Counted from the stretch's first letter, positions 8,528 to 17,757 are shown. The stretch is DNA of 64,000 nucleotides from Lishizhenia sp965656535 (GCA_965656535.1 CBFHKX010000002.1:62001-126000), one strand, 5' to 3'. Notes: a model not told the origin generated them from the sequence alone. Made by a program: numbers and translations.

Positions 8528-9695
8528 TTGATTTAATCATTAAAACGCCAACAATATATGCTGATAAAGGATTAGATAATGAGCTCTCAAATCCTACAAT
8601 TACAATCAACGATATTATTGCGAATAATTTCATTTTATTAGCAATTAAATTACCACTTTTTAAAGCTGTAAAAAGACCTTTATACCATATTAGCGCAAAT
8701 AACCCAATTTGGTAAACAAAGAAAATATATCCACCGTTCAAAGTACCTGTATTCTCTTTATCAACAATTTGATCTCCAATTTGAAAAGAAACTACAGAGG
8801 TTTCCGAAAGAAAAAAGCCTTGCCCTAAACCATTATTTTCAATTAAGCCAATGTAAACCGCCATTGGACCGTTTAAAATTCTCATTGTGAAACCTCCGTA
8901 TTTAGTCAATTGACCTGGGTCGGTTAAAGCCTGGTTTAAAAGAATAAACACTCTCTTATCTCCAAAATAGGTGAGCCCGAAGTAAACAGTTAGTATTAAG
9001 CAGCCTCCTACAGCACTGGTTAGTAATACTTTTTTTTGCAAGCTCTTAACAGAAATGAAAGCATAGATTAGTAAAATAACCATAAGGTAGAAAAATGTTG
9101 TTCCGGATAGACTGAGCGCTACTATTTGAAACGAACAAATAAGTAAAAGTGATATATATAATTTCTTTGTAAATAGATTTAAATTTTTGACAATGACTAC
9201 GAGTATAATAAGAAGTAACATTACCCTACCATACCATACTGGTTCGGGGGCAAACGAAGTAAAACCTCTAGAGTCGGAAGTTCTAGTATGATTGACTAAT
9301 GCAGAAATTACGTCGGGTGCAACATATTGAATTATAGATCCTAGTAGCCAAATTAGGATTACATTTCGTAACATTTTAGGTATCTTCTCAGGAATCCCTA
9401 CATTATAAACTGCATAAGCAATTATTGGTGTAGATATATAATAAGTAAGAGATGTTAAAGCGTACGAGATATTAGATGCTTGTACAAAAGCATATTCTAT
9501 TACAAAATATAGAATAGCAATTACAATCGCTAAAAAGAAGTATAGCATTGCCTTATGCCTAAGTAATCTTGATTTACCACCTAGATAAAGAAGGCAAATA
9601 AAAGAAAAAATTAAAGCCGATGGCTGGGTATCAACACTTAAAAAATTAAAGCCCAAGTAAGGAAAACAACAAAGAAGAAATAGTATAGCTTTCAA
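8487..9695 (-). CDS. O-antigen/polysaccharide polymerase (Wzy-like)
   Basis: Integral membrane protein of 402 residues with about ten to twelve predicted membrane segments and one larger loop, the layout of Wzy polymerases that join repeat units at the periplasmic face. Family members share little sequence, so the call rests on topology and on the position between flippase, transferase and export genes. A central loop (NHTRTSDSRGFTSFAPEPVWYGRVML) contains SFAPEPVWYGR, the kind of motif seen in O-antigen ligase/polymerase loops. The 3' end overlaps the lyase gene by 41 bases. Confidence 0.72.
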   Translation of the reverse strand: MKAILFLLCCFPYLGFNFLSVDTQPSALIFSFICLLYLGGKSRLLRHKAMLYFFLAIVIAILYFVIEYAFVQASNISYALTSLTYYISTPIIAYAVYNVGIPEKIPKMLRNVILIWLLGSIIQYVAPDVISALVNHTRTSDSRGFTSFAPEPVWYGRVMLLLIILVVIVKNLNLFTKKLYISLLLICSFQIVALSLSGTTFFYLMVILLIYAFISVKSLQKKVLLTSAVGGCLILTVYFGLTYFGDKRVFILLNQALTDPGQLTKYGGFTMRILNGPMAVYIGLIENNGLGQGFFLSETSVVSFQIGDQIVDKENTGTLNGGYIFFVYQIGLFALIWYKGLFTALKSGNLIANKMKLFAIISLIVIVGFESSLSNPLSAYIVGVLMIKSNDKKTKKNILYGY

Positions 9696-9703
9696 GTTAA
9701 TTT

Positions 9704-11389
9704 TTAGTTAAAAAGTTTTTTTCTTATTTCGTCTTTGTCAATATAAAGATCCTGATGATATTTGTGGTTGTAAAAATTATCAATAATTTTAGGTATGAGG
9801 ATCTTTAATGTTTCAACTTTATTTTGAATAGTAATCTTCCCAAGATAATCGCTTGGTATGTAGGTTACATTCTTCGAAGATAGTGATTTGTCAACAAAAA
9901 AGAGTATTGGTGTATTTAGAAACCAAGCATCTAAACCTATTGATGAGTTACGTGTGAAGACGAGGTCGGTCTTTGAAATAATCTCTTGAGAGGAGTTATT
10001 ACCTGAAACAATAAAATTTCTATGAAACTTTAAAAAGTCAGTTTCTTTCGACCTTGGATGTATCTTTATACTAAGTTTGACTTTGAGTTGATTACACAGT
10101 TCAATCAAGTATGAAATTAATTCATTCTCTTCATTTTGATGTACAGGTTGAGCAAAATATGTAGCAGATTTAATATCCTCCAGTTTTTCTTTTTTCTTAA
10201 GACCTAAATATTTAATGTTGTCTAAATATCCATATACAGTTTTATCAGTCAATAAATTGGTGTGATTGATGTATCGTTCTTTATTATTGAAAAAGAACAT
10301 ATTAGAGTAACTAAAGTTTGGAAATTTCTTTGACTCAATTAATGTTGTTTGTATTTGATTAACTGTTGTATCTGTGAACTCGGTAATAAAATGTGCGTAA
10401 GGTTTCATCATCTCAAATGAGATTATCTTTTTATACTTTTTTTTGTTTTGTATTATTACGTTTTTAATGCTTAGAGCATAAGTTCTCAAATTAAAATTTA
10501 AAACAGACACTTCCTTTAGTAAGTATTTTATCTGAATATCTATTCCATAAAATATACTAACTTCTTCAGATTTATTGCGATAACTCTTAGAGACTAGGCA
10601 AAGTTCTTTTATGAGTTCTGAAATCTTAATATTCCCTTCGTTACGATAACAATTATAGCCTTTAGATTTGGCTAATCTATAATTTTTTTTAAAACTAAAA
10701 GATGATTCATTGACGACTAAATCAAACTTGTTTCCGTAACAGGAATAAATACCTTCAATAAATTCTGTTTGAACCGATCCTCTTAATAAGAAGAGAAATT
10801 TGTTGTCAGTATGAATTCTTTTACGAAAGAAAACCAATAAAGCTCTGGAAAACGCAAGCTTAAAAGCTTTTATACTTGTAAGTAGTCTCCCGCGTATTGC
10901 AAAACTAATTTTTGATTTTAGACTAACATTTTTTTCAAATACAATATTAGTTATACCTTTTTTTAACAGGTATGACTTTATATAGAAGGATAGATAATAA
11001 GATTTTTTATATAGAATCTGAGAGTTTGATTCACCTTCTGCTTCTGCTAAAAATATGTTTTGATTTTTAGAGTAAGATGTGAATGTAATCTTGGAATTTC
11101 TATCGATTTTTTCATCTAAAATTAATTTATCGATTGCACTGAACCATTTGCCAAGAGGAACAAAAAAATTGGAAAACCAAAACATTTCGCATTCAATGAG
11201 TGTGGACTTACTTAGATTTATATTTTTTTTGAAAATTGTAAATTGCTGAAATACTTCATCATTAAAATTATCTGATGTCTTGTTGATATTGATTATAAAC
11301 GGATTTATATAATTATCTGCTAAAACCAAACTTTCCAGAGATTTAGAAGCGTTCAAAAACCTTTTATCAAAATCAATAATTAAGTCCAT
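9704..11389 (-). CDS. GT-B-like surface carbohydrate biosynthesis protein, candidate nonulosonate transferase
   Basis: A 561-residue cytoplasmic protein that I cannot assign to a named family with certainty. The C-terminal third looks like a GT-B nucleotide-sugar domain: KIHPRSKETDF near residue 447 gives an HP motif, and TRNSSIGLDAWFLNTPILFF near 490 gives a serine pair before a hydrophobic strand. HP and SS motifs are the signature shared by bacterial sialyltransferase families that use CMP-sugars; EAEGE near residue 112 could be the acidic motif, less securely. The next genes upstream make CMP-pseudaminic acid and no other candidate transferase for it is present. The role as pseudaminyltransferase is inference. 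It sits 2 bases after the flippase stop. Confidence 0.5.
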   Translation of the reverse strand: MDLIIDFDKRFLNASKSLESLVLADNYINPFIININKTSDNFNDEVFQQFTIFKKNINLSKSTLIECEMFWFSNFFVPLGKWFSAIDKLILDEKIDRNSKITFTSYSKNQNIFLAEAEGESNSQILYKKSYYLSFYIKSYLLKKGITNIVFEKNVSLKSKISFAIRGRLLTSIKAFKLAFSRALLVFFRKRIHTDNKFLFLLRGSVQTEFIEGIYSCYGNKFDLVVNESSFSFKKNYRLAKSKGYNCYRNEGNIKISELIKELCLVSKSYRNKSEEVSIFYGIDIQIKYLLKEVSVLNFNLRTYALSIKNVIIQNKKKYKKIISFEMMKPYAHFITEFTDTTVNQIQTTLIESKKFPNFSYSNMFFFNNKERYINHTNLLTDKTVYGYLDNIKYLGLKKKEKLEDIKSATYFAQPVHQNEENELISYLIELCNQLKVKLSIKIHPRSKETDFLKFHRNFIVSGNNSSQEIISKTDLVFTRNSSIGLDAWFLNTPILFFVDKSLSSKNVTYIPSDYLGKITIQNKVETLKILIPKIIDNFYNHKYHQDLYIDKDEIRKKLFN

Positions 11390-11391
11390 TT

Positions 11392-12618
11392 TTAGTTTCT
11401 TATATTTAATTGTCTAGAAAAAAACAGCTTTCTATTTATTTCAATAAAAATAATGCTACTGAGAAGCAAGGGAATAAATATTATTTGATCTACTGAGTAA
11501 AAAATTAATAGAAAAGAAGTTAAAGAGTAAATTGCAATAAATCCAATTAAACTTTTCATATATAATTGTTCTTTGTCTAACGATATATATATAGTGCCTA
11601 CAATACTAAATACTATTATCAATAATTTATTAAGTACATTAAAGGAAGCGTAAATCTCTAATTGTTTGAATTCTGGAAAAAATAATACTTTTAGTAGTAA
11701 TACTGCAAAGTAGAAAAAAACAATAAATAAAGGAATAACTATAAAAACGGTAATTTTGAGGCGTTTAATAATGAGTTGTTGGAATTTTTTATCTTGTCTA
11801 ATACGAGAAATTAGTTTTGGATAGAAGTAAAAGAAAACCGTGGTAAATAGCATATATATAGCCATACCAAAATAATCAGCAAGCTGATAAACTCCTTTTT
11901 CGCTAAGTTCAAAGTCTAATCTGTTTAAAATTAATCTATCTGAAGTTAAAAGAATTGTGTTTATAAAGCCAATAATAGATAATTTAATACCTTCTGTTAG
12001 ATTAAATTTCACATCCTCTTTTCGAGGTATTTTGAAAAGATCTTTGTAAATTCTTTTAAAGAAATAAAAACCGTCATTTATATAAAAAAGTAAGCTTATC
12101 CAGATAGCTATTGACCAATATAGAACATACTCAAATAAATCAGAAACTATCACTAAAACGGAACTAAACAGTAATATCGAAAAAATTAAATTATTTTTAT
12201 TTAGAATAAGTATTTTATTAACCGATCTAAAATAAGAAGAGTATAAGCTCCTTAATATTATTCCATTTGATATAAATACAATTGGTAAGAGATAAGTTTT
12301 TTCGATAAAAAAAGAGCCAATAGCAAAATTAAGAAGCATAATTAATAATACATATTGGGTATTTATTCCTAAAAGTTTCTTCCTACTTTCGTCACTTTTT
12401 AATCTGCTATAATTTTTTAAAACCACTTGATGAATTCCAAGTGTTAAATAATTGGAATACGTAATGTATAATAGAAGGGGTACGGCCTTTCCCATTTCAG
12501 TAGAACCAATTTTTCGTGCTAAAAAAAAAGCAGTGCCAGAAGTAATGAGAATTTCCAAGTATTTAAGACTTGTAAAAGCAATTGCACCACTATATTTTTT
12601 CTGGGACGAGTTTGACAT
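11392..12618 (-). CDS. Polysaccharide flippase (Wzx-like, MATE/PST superfamily)
   Basis: Membrane protein of 408 residues with about twelve hydrophobic helices. The N-terminus (GAIAFTSLKYLEILITSGTAFFLARKIG) is characteristic of lipopolysaccharide flippases that move undecaprenyl-linked repeat units to the periplasm. Codon use is very A/T-rich, as in the neighbouring variable genes of the locus. It lies between the pseudaminic acid genes and the transferase/polymerase genes, as expected for a Wzx/Wzy pathway. Confidence 0.82.
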   Translation of the reverse strand: MSNSSQKKYSGAIAFTSLKYLEILITSGTAFFLARKIGSTEMGKAVPLLLYITYSNYLTLGIHQVVLKNYSRLKSDESRKKLLGINTQYVLLIMLLNFAIGSFFIEKTYLLPIVFISNGIILRSLYSSYFRSVNKILILNKNNLIFSILLFSSVLVIVSDLFEYVLYWSIAIWISLLFYINDGFYFFKRIYKDLFKIPRKEDVKFNLTEGIKLSIIGFINTILLTSDRLILNRLDFELSEKGVYQLADYFGMAIYMLFTTVFFYFYPKLISRIRQDKKFQQLIIKRLKITVFIVIPLFIVFFYFAVLLLKVLFFPEFKQLEIYASFNVLNKLLIIVFSIVGTIYISLDKEQLYMKSLIGFIAIYSLTSFLLIFYSVDQIIFIPLLLSSIIFIEINRKLFFSRQLNIRN

Positions 12619-12646
12619 ACCAATATTAGTCTTTCAACCGTTGCTT

Positions 12647-13693
12647 TTACTTTTTACTAGCTAAATATTTGAGTTGCATACGTTCTCCTTTTTTAATATC
12701 ACAAGCAGTAAAAGATCCTATGATTTCACTAAGATGTTTAGGATGTAATCCAAATCCAGGTCTAACGGAACGAAGATTTTTCTCTGTAAAAATTTCTCCT
12801 TTGTTAATATCTTCTGTAACATAAAGAGATCTGCAAAAGTCTCTTCCTTTAATTTGCTTTTCTGTTAAATCATAGCTTACCTCTCCAATGGCACATTCAG
12901 CAACTCTAACAGCCTTTACCATTTCTGTAAACTCTGTTTCGTCTAAAGAAAAAGACGCGTCTGGACCGCCAATTGATTTATCTAAGATAAAATGTTTCTC
13001 AATAATTTTAGCCCCCATACAAGTAGCAACGACTGGAGCCGTTGAACCCAAAGTATGATCGGATAAACCAGAAACTACACCAAATCGATTAGCTAGTTCT
13101 TTAATCATAACCAAGTTAGCTTCTTCAATAGGAGCAGGATAACTTGAAGTACATTTTAATAAAGCTATGTCGTTATTTCCAGCTTTTCTGCATGTTTCAA
13201 CGGCTAGTTCAATATCTTCTAGAGTTGCAATACCAGTAGAGATAATAATTGGTTTCCCTTTTGACGCAGTATACTCAATCAAAGGTATGTCTGTAATTTC
13301 GAAGGATGCTATTTTATATGCAGGTACATTTAGTTCTTCCAAAAAATCAACAGCAGATTTATCAAAAGGAGATGAAAAACAGATTAAACCTTCTTCTTCT
13401 GCAACTTTAAAAAGTTCTTGATGCCATTCCCATGGGGTATAGGCTTCTTGATATAATTCATGAAGCCTTTTTCCTTCCCAAATAGTACCTTTAATAACAA
13501 AATCTTCTTTGTCAGAGTTTAAAGTAATTGTATCTGCTGTATATGTTTGTAGTTTAACACAGTCAGCGCCTGCCCTTTTTGCAGCCCTAATAGTCTCTAT
13601 AGCCGTGTCTATTGAACCGTTATGATTTGCTGAAAGTTCAGCAATAATAAAAGTTGGACTCTCTTTTGAAATATTAAATGTATCTATGTTCAT
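12647..13693 (-). CDS. pseI: Pseudaminic acid synthase (PseI)
   Basis: Condenses phosphoenolpyruvate with 2,4-diacetamido-2,4,6-trideoxy-altrose to make pseudaminic acid. A NeuB TIM barrel (FIIAELSANHNG, ADCVKLQTYTAD, ISTGIATLEDI, GLSDHTLGS, IIEKHFILDKSIGGPDASFSL) is followed by a C-terminal SAF/antifreeze-like domain (RSLYVTEDINKGE, VRPGFGLHPKHL). The GPDASFSL form favours PseI over NeuB. I choose the ATG at 13693, which leaves the family-typical MNIDTFNISKESPTFIIAE start; the ATG at 13711 adds six residues. It overlaps the upstream GNAT gene by 20 bases. Confidence 0.9.
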   Translation of the reverse strand: MNIDTFNISKESPTFIIAELSANHNGSIDTAIETIRAAKRAGADCVKLQTYTADTITLNSDKEDFVIKGTIWEGKRLHELYQEAYTPWEWHQELFKVAEEEGLICFSSPFDKSAVDFLEELNVPAYKIASFEITDIPLIEYTASKGKPIIISTGIATLEDIELAVETCRKAGNNDIALLKCTSSYPAPIEEANLVMIKELANRFGVVSGLSDHTLGSTAPVVATCMGAKIIEKHFILDKSIGGPDASFSLDETEFTEMVKAVRVAECAIGEVSYDLTEKQIKGRDFCRSLYVTEDINKGEIFTEKNLRSVRPGFGLHPKHLSEIIGSFTACDIKKGERMQLKYLASKK

Positions 13694-14249
13694 TTTCTTT
13701 AATTGATTCAATAAACTCTTGGTTAAAGTACTTTGGGTTATAGCAGCCTACCAGAATTCTATCTTCATTGTTTCCATTAACTAGAAACTGAGCTTTTAAT
13801 CGTCCCTCAACTATCCATCCTGCTCTAGTATATCCTTTTATAGATGGAATATTAGATTCATACATACCTCCGTACAACTTCCTAATATCATATTTTTCAA
13901 AAGCAAGTCTACTACCTAGTGAAATAGCTTCTACTGAAAGTCCTTTTCCAAGATAATTTCTATCTCCGATGAGAGCTACTAAGTCTGATGTTTTATGATT
14001 AAAGTTGATTGGACCAAGCTTGATGGTGCCAATTAAGTTATCATTTTCTAAATCAAAAATGCCATAATTAATTAAATCACCTTTTTTCTTCCCATTCTCT
14101 ATAGATAAAACTAATTCATTACGTGTAATTGTTTTTTTCGAATTAGTGTAAAACTTCATTAGTTCTTTATCAGAAAACCAAACCATAACTTGTTCTGTCA
14201 AATCAGAAGGCTTAATTTCTTTTAAATAAATTCTGTTTGTCTTAAACAT
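13674..14249 (-). CDS. GNAT N-acetyltransferase (PseH-like, RimJ/RimL type)
   Basis: A 191-residue acetyltransferase whose body matches the RimJ/RimL-type GNAT fold: RIYLKEIKPSDL at the N-terminus, ALIGDRNYLGKGLSVEAI as the acetyl-CoA pyrophosphate loop near residue 95, and IPSIKGYTRAGWIVEG near the end. In the pseudaminic acid pathway PseH acetylates the 4-amino group of UDP-4-amino-4,6-dideoxy-AltNAc, and this gene or its neighbour is the natural candidate. It is next to pseI and one base downstream of the second GNAT gene. Confidence 0.75.
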   Translation of the reverse strand: MFKTNRIYLKEIKPSDLTEQVMVWFSDKELMKFYTNSKKTITRNELVLSIENGKKKGDLINYGIFDLENDNLIGTIKLGPINFNHKTSDLVALIGDRNYLGKGLSVEAISLGSRLAFEKYDIRKLYGGMYESNIPSIKGYTRAGWIVEGRLKAQFLVNGNNEDRILVGCYNPKYFNQEFIESIKENEHRYI

Positions 14250-14801
14250 TTAATTAAGTATTTTAGAATGAATAACTACGTCTATAAATTGACCATTCAA
14301 GTTTATGTGCTCTCTGAGAATTGCATCTTTTTGAAATTCGCGTTTCTCGAAAATAGGATATAATTGCGGTCTTAAATCAAAGGCATAAGTAAAAATTTTA
14401 TGAAACTTCAATTCATTAAAAGCAACTTTTTCAATTAATTCTAAAAAGTATTTCCAATTTACTTCGAAACTAATTTTTTCAAGTTGAGTATTCATAATAA
14501 ATGAAATCTCAGCATTTTTATGTATCCAGTTTATATGCACTAATCCTCCATAACCAATTAATTCTTCATTTTTTAGAAATGAAAATAAAAGTTGGTTTGG
14601 TTTTTCTTCATCGAAAAGTTTGCTAACAACATTAGTAAAGTAATTGTCTTGACTTTCTTTAGTTAATGGTTTATCTTGTCGTAAGTGATACATTTGTTCG
14701 TTACGCCATTTCATTATATCGTACCTATCTTCCAACCTAATAGGTACTATTTTATACTTATCAGTTGAAAAAGTATTTTTACTTAGAGCTTTGTAGTTCA
14801 T
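14250..14801 (-). CDS. Second GNAT-type acetyltransferase in pseudaminic acid block
   Basis: A 183-residue protein with a GNAT-like core (YKIVPIRLEDRYDIMKWRNEQ, IGYGGLVHINW, AEISFIMN, FHKIFTYAFDLRP, LREHINLNGQFIDVV). The acetyl-CoA loop is not a textbook Q/RxxGxG, so the fold call is from overall pattern. I recall similar stand-alone proteins beside pseF in other Bacteroidota nonulosonate loci. It occupies the position where pseG often sits, between pseF and pseI, but shows no PseG-type UDP-sugar hydrolase domain. It could be the PseH enzyme or install a different acyl group. The start overlaps the pseF end by 23 bases. Confidence 0.62.
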   Translation of the reverse strand: MNYKALSKNTFSTDKYKIVPIRLEDRYDIMKWRNEQMYHLRQDKPLTKESQDNYFTNVVSKLFDEEKPNQLLFSFLKNEELIGYGGLVHINWIHKNAEISFIMNTQLEKISFEVNWKYFLELIEKVAFNELKFHKIFTYAFDLRPQLYPIFEKREFQKDAILREHINLNGQFIDVVIHSKILN

Positions 14802-15474
14802 ATTTTAATTCAGCTAACTGCCAATCAATTTTTGTGTCAATATCTTGAACTTGTAACTCACTCACTTCAATTCCTTTTGTAGAATCAGTTAGCAAGCTTT
14901 TTCTTTCCAATAAACGTCTCCAATCAAAACTATAGAATTGCCCCGCGTCATGGAACATCTTGTCCAAGTCTTGGGAACGTGTGAAAATATTTTTTGAATT
15001 TGCCATGAATATATTACCATTAGCGTCTTTTGACAATGCTCTTTGTATAGGATAACTAAACGGTACCACAGGTAATACACAATCACATGTATCATCGTTT
15101 TCTAATAATTGAATCGATTCTTTTAGTATTTTAACATTTACGAAAGGAGCCGTTGGATATATACAGGTTCCAAAATCATACTTCTTATCAGCTAATATTA
15201 AGTTTTTGTGTACCTCTAGTAAAACATCAACAGTAGTCGCATAATCGTCGCTATTTTTTTCACTTCTTAAAAAAGGTACATTAGCTCCAAAGCTTTCCGC
15301 AATAACTTTTATTTCCTTATCATCAGTTGATACAATTACTTCATCAAATAATTGAGAATTTAGAGCTGCTTCAATACTATAAGCAATAATTGGCTTACCC
15401 AGAAAATTTTTTATATTTTTTCTTGGTATACGCTTAGAACCTCCTCTTGCTGGTATAATTGCTACTCGGCTCAT
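14779..15474 (-). CDS. pseF: CMP-pseudaminic acid cytidylyltransferase (PseF)
   Basis: Activates pseudaminic acid with CTP to give CMP-Pse, the donor for surface glycosylation. The N-terminal nucleotide-binding motif IPARGGSKRIPRKNIK (residues 7-22) and the segments KPIIAYSIEAAL, EVIVSTDD, TCIYPTAPFV and the C-terminal VQDIDTKIDWQLAELKY are typical of the NeuA/PseF family. At 231 residues it has the usual length. It overlaps pseC by 4 bases (ATGA), so the two are coupled. Confidence 0.92.
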   Translation of the reverse strand: MSRVAIIPARGGSKRIPRKNIKNFLGKPIIAYSIEAALNSQLFDEVIVSTDDKEIKVIAESFGANVPFLRSEKNSDDYATTVDVLLEVHKNLILADKKYDFGTCIYPTAPFVNVKILKESIQLLENDDTCDCVLPVVPFSYPIQRALSKDANGNIFMANSKNIFTRSQDLDKMFHDAGQFYSFDWRRLLERKSLLTDSTKGIEVSELQVQDIDTKIDWQLAELKYELQSSK

Positions 15475-16607
15475 TTGTTTAAGACTTTTTCTATTACAAA
15501 ATCTACTTCTTCATCAGTTAAACTTGGGTACATAGGCAAACTAATGCATTTTTCGTAATAATTTTCAGAGTTTTTTAAGTCGGCGTCTTCATATCCAATA
15601 GCTTTGTAATACGGAAGCGTATGCACGGGTATGTAGTGTATTTGCGCATAAATATTATGTTCTCTTAATTGATTATATAATTCACCTCTATTCTTTACTT
15701 CTATTACAAATAAATGATGTGCATTATATGAATCAGCAGGTAAAGATTGGAATTTAATTTTTTCTCTAAAAGCATCTTTGTATCGATTAGCTATTTCGTT
15801 TCTACGTTTTACACCTTCAACGTTTTTAGATAATTGTGTTATTCCTAAGGCACTTTGTAAATCGGTTAATCTATAATTAAAGCCTAAAGATTGCATTTCA
15901 TAAAACCAAGGTCCATGGTTCTCAGACATGTTTTCTTTCGTTATACCGTGCGTTCTTAAACGAATTAGAGAGTCGTATAACTCTTTATTGTTTGTAGTTA
16001 ACATTCCTCCTTCACCGCATGCAATATGTTTAACTGGGTGAAAAGAGAATACTGCTAAATCAGAATAAGTACAGCTTCCTGCGGCAACTTTATTATTAAC
16101 TGAGTTTCGAAAATTTGCTCCAGGCGCATGACAAGCATCTTCGATAATCCAAAGGTTGTGTTCTTCCGCTAAAGTTTTAAATTTTTCCAAATTAACAGGT
16201 AGACCAGCAAAATCTACAGGTATTATTCCTTTAAAAAATCCTTTTGGTTTACTTTCTATCAGTTGTTTAGTCTTTTGAAAGGATAAGAGATAAGTGTCTG
16301 GATCAATATCAGCGAACCATACTTCGGCTCCTGCATATCTTACGCAGTTAGCTGAAGCAGCAAATGTAATTGGAGTTGTAATTACCCGTTCACTAGGCTT
16401 TAATCCTAGTGTAAGAACGCCTATATGTAGTCCAGCTGTAGCATTTGAAACAGCAACGGCATACCTTGCACCCACATACGATGCAAATTTTTCTTCAAAC
16501 TCTTTAACTTTAGGTCCTTGAGTAAGGTAATCACTAGTTAACGTTTCAACAACAGCATCAATATCTTTTTGATCAATTGACTGTCTTCCGTAGGGTATTG
16601 GTTTCAT
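15471..16607 (-). CDS. pseC: UDP-4-amino-4,6-dideoxy-AltNAc transaminase (PseC)
   Basis: PLP-dependent aminotransferase of the DegT/DnrJ/EryC1 family that makes the 4-amino sugar from the PseB product. The N-terminus (IPYGRQSIDQKDIDAVV, FEEKFASYVGARYAVAVSN) and the PLP lysine in FSFHPVKHIACGEGG (near residue 190) are clear, as is WIIEDACHAPGA with the aspartate that contacts the PLP nitrogen. Length 378 is normal. It lies 3 bases after pseB. Confidence 0.92.
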   Translation of the reverse strand: MKPIPYGRQSIDQKDIDAVVETLTSDYLTQGPKVKEFEEKFASYVGARYAVAVSNATAGLHIGVLTLGLKPSERVITTPITFAASANCVRYAGAEVWFADIDPDTYLLSFQKTKQLIESKPKGFFKGIIPVDFAGLPVNLEKFKTLAEEHNLWIIEDACHAPGANFRNSVNNKVAAGSCTYSDLAVFSFHPVKHIACGEGGMLTTNNKELYDSLIRLRTHGITKENMSENHGPWFYEMQSLGFNYRLTDLQSALGITQLSKNVEGVKRRNEIANRYKDAFREKIKFQSLPADSYNAHHLFVIEVKNRGELYNQLREHNIYAQIHYIPVHTLPYYKAIGYEDADLKNSENYYEKCISLPMYPSLTDEEVDFVIEKVLNK

Positions 16608-16610
16608 ATT

Positions 16611-17627
16611 TTAAACTTCAAAAGATGGGTCTACGTGTTGCTTTATGAGAGATCTTAAAGTATCAATTGTTTCCCATTCGTCATTCGTTCCAGAATTATA
16701 AGCAAAACCTTGTGGAACTAGCTTTGCAGAAAAGTGTTTTACATAATCTTCCGTATTCCACATTGGTGTTTGTGGTAGAATAACATAGTATTTTCCTAAG
16801 TCGTAGGTAAAGAAAGAATCAGATGCTGTAATCATTTCTTCGTGAATCTTTTCTCCAGGACGAATACCAATTATTTTATGTTCGCAATTCGGTCCTATAG
16901 CTTCAGCAACATCCATAATTTTATACGAGGGTATCTTTGGGATGAAAATTTCCCCGCCCCAAGCTGTATCAAGTGCATTCAAAACCATATCAACACCTCC
17001 TTGTAATGAAATATTGAACCTTGTCATACTTTCAACAGTGATAGGTAAGACATTTCCTTCTTTCTTTTTCTTCAAGAAAAATGGAATAACCGAACCGTTA
17101 GAACCCATAACATTGCCATACCTTACTACAGAAAATTTTATGTTATGATTACCTCTAATATTGTTTGCAGCAACAAATAATTTATCAGAAGTAAGTTTGG
17201 TAGCACCATACAGGTTAATTGGAGCACATGCTTTATCAGTAGACAGAGCAACTACATGTTTAACATCTGTTTGAATTGCAGCATGTATTACATTTTCCGC
17301 CCCATTCACATTTGTTTTTACGCATTCATCAGGATTATACTCAGCAATGTGAACATGTTTCATAGCTGCAGCATGGATTACGTAATCAATTCCTTCAAAA
17401 GCTCTAATTAATCTTTCTTTATCGCGTACATCACCTATAAAAAATCGAATTTGTGGATATTGACTTGTTGGATAGTCTTGGGCCATTTGAAATTGCTTTT
17501 GTTCATCTCTAGATAGAATAACCAATCGTTTTACTTTTGGCCATTTTTTAAGAATTGTATTTGTCAAAGCTTTGCCTAAAGAACCAGTTCCTCCTGTAAT
17601 CAGTATACTTTTTCCGTTTAAATCCAT
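16611..17627 (-). CDS. pseB: UDP-GlcNAc 4,6-dehydratase, C5-inverting (PseB)
   Basis: First enzyme of the pseudaminic acid pathway. A Rossmann motif GGTGSLGKAL starts at residue 12, followed by FIGDVRDKERL, the catalytic ALSTDKA segment (Asp-Lys near 131-132) and the YGATK tyrosine-lysine pair near 140. These are features of the short inverting dehydratases FlaA1/PseB. The length of 338 fits the soluble form without membrane helices. It is the first sugar gene after the antiterminator, from which it is separated by 130 bases. Confidence 0.93.
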   Translation of the reverse strand: MDLNGKSILITGGTGSLGKALTNTILKKWPKVKRLVILSRDEQKQFQMAQDYPTSQYPQIRFFIGDVRDKERLIRAFEGIDYVIHAAAMKHVHIAEYNPDECVKTNVNGAENVIHAAIQTDVKHVVALSTDKACAPINLYGATKLTSDKLFVAANNIRGNHNIKFSVVRYGNVMGSNGSVIPFFLKKKKEGNVLPITVESMTRFNISLQGGVDMVLNALDTAWGGEIFIPKIPSYKIMDVAEAIGPNCEHKIIGIRPGEKIHEEMITASDSFFTYDLGKYYVILPQTPMWNTEDYVKHFSAKLVPQGFAYNSGTNDEWETIDTLRSLIKQHVDPSFEV

Positions 17628-17757
17628 ATTTTTATTTGCATTAATTTTATACTCTCTTCACCCCAAGGCTTCGCCATTGTCAGTCACATAAATTGTGCTA
17701 ACGGGTTGATTTTTAATGTTTACAGTTTTGCCAAATTTGGCGTTTACTGAGTTTAAT
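17628..17757 (-). other. Spacer between antiterminator and pseB, with palindrome
   Basis: The 130-base spacer holds a perfect 12-base palindrome GCCAAATTTGGC at 17730-17741. Read on the minus strand one frame off from the upxY reading frame, the spacer stays open for about 33 codons after the upxY stop and ends in TGA near 17666. It has no start codon of its own, so it may be chance or a lost C-terminal extension. No convincing promoter box is seen, so pseB probably depends on transcription through upxY. Confidence 0.35.

Noticed and set aside
13674..13711. Frameshift between pseI and the GNAT gene suggested by the overlap
   Set aside because: Both proteins have complete family-typical ends, and starting pseI at 13693 reduces the overlap to 20 bases, normal for coupled genes.
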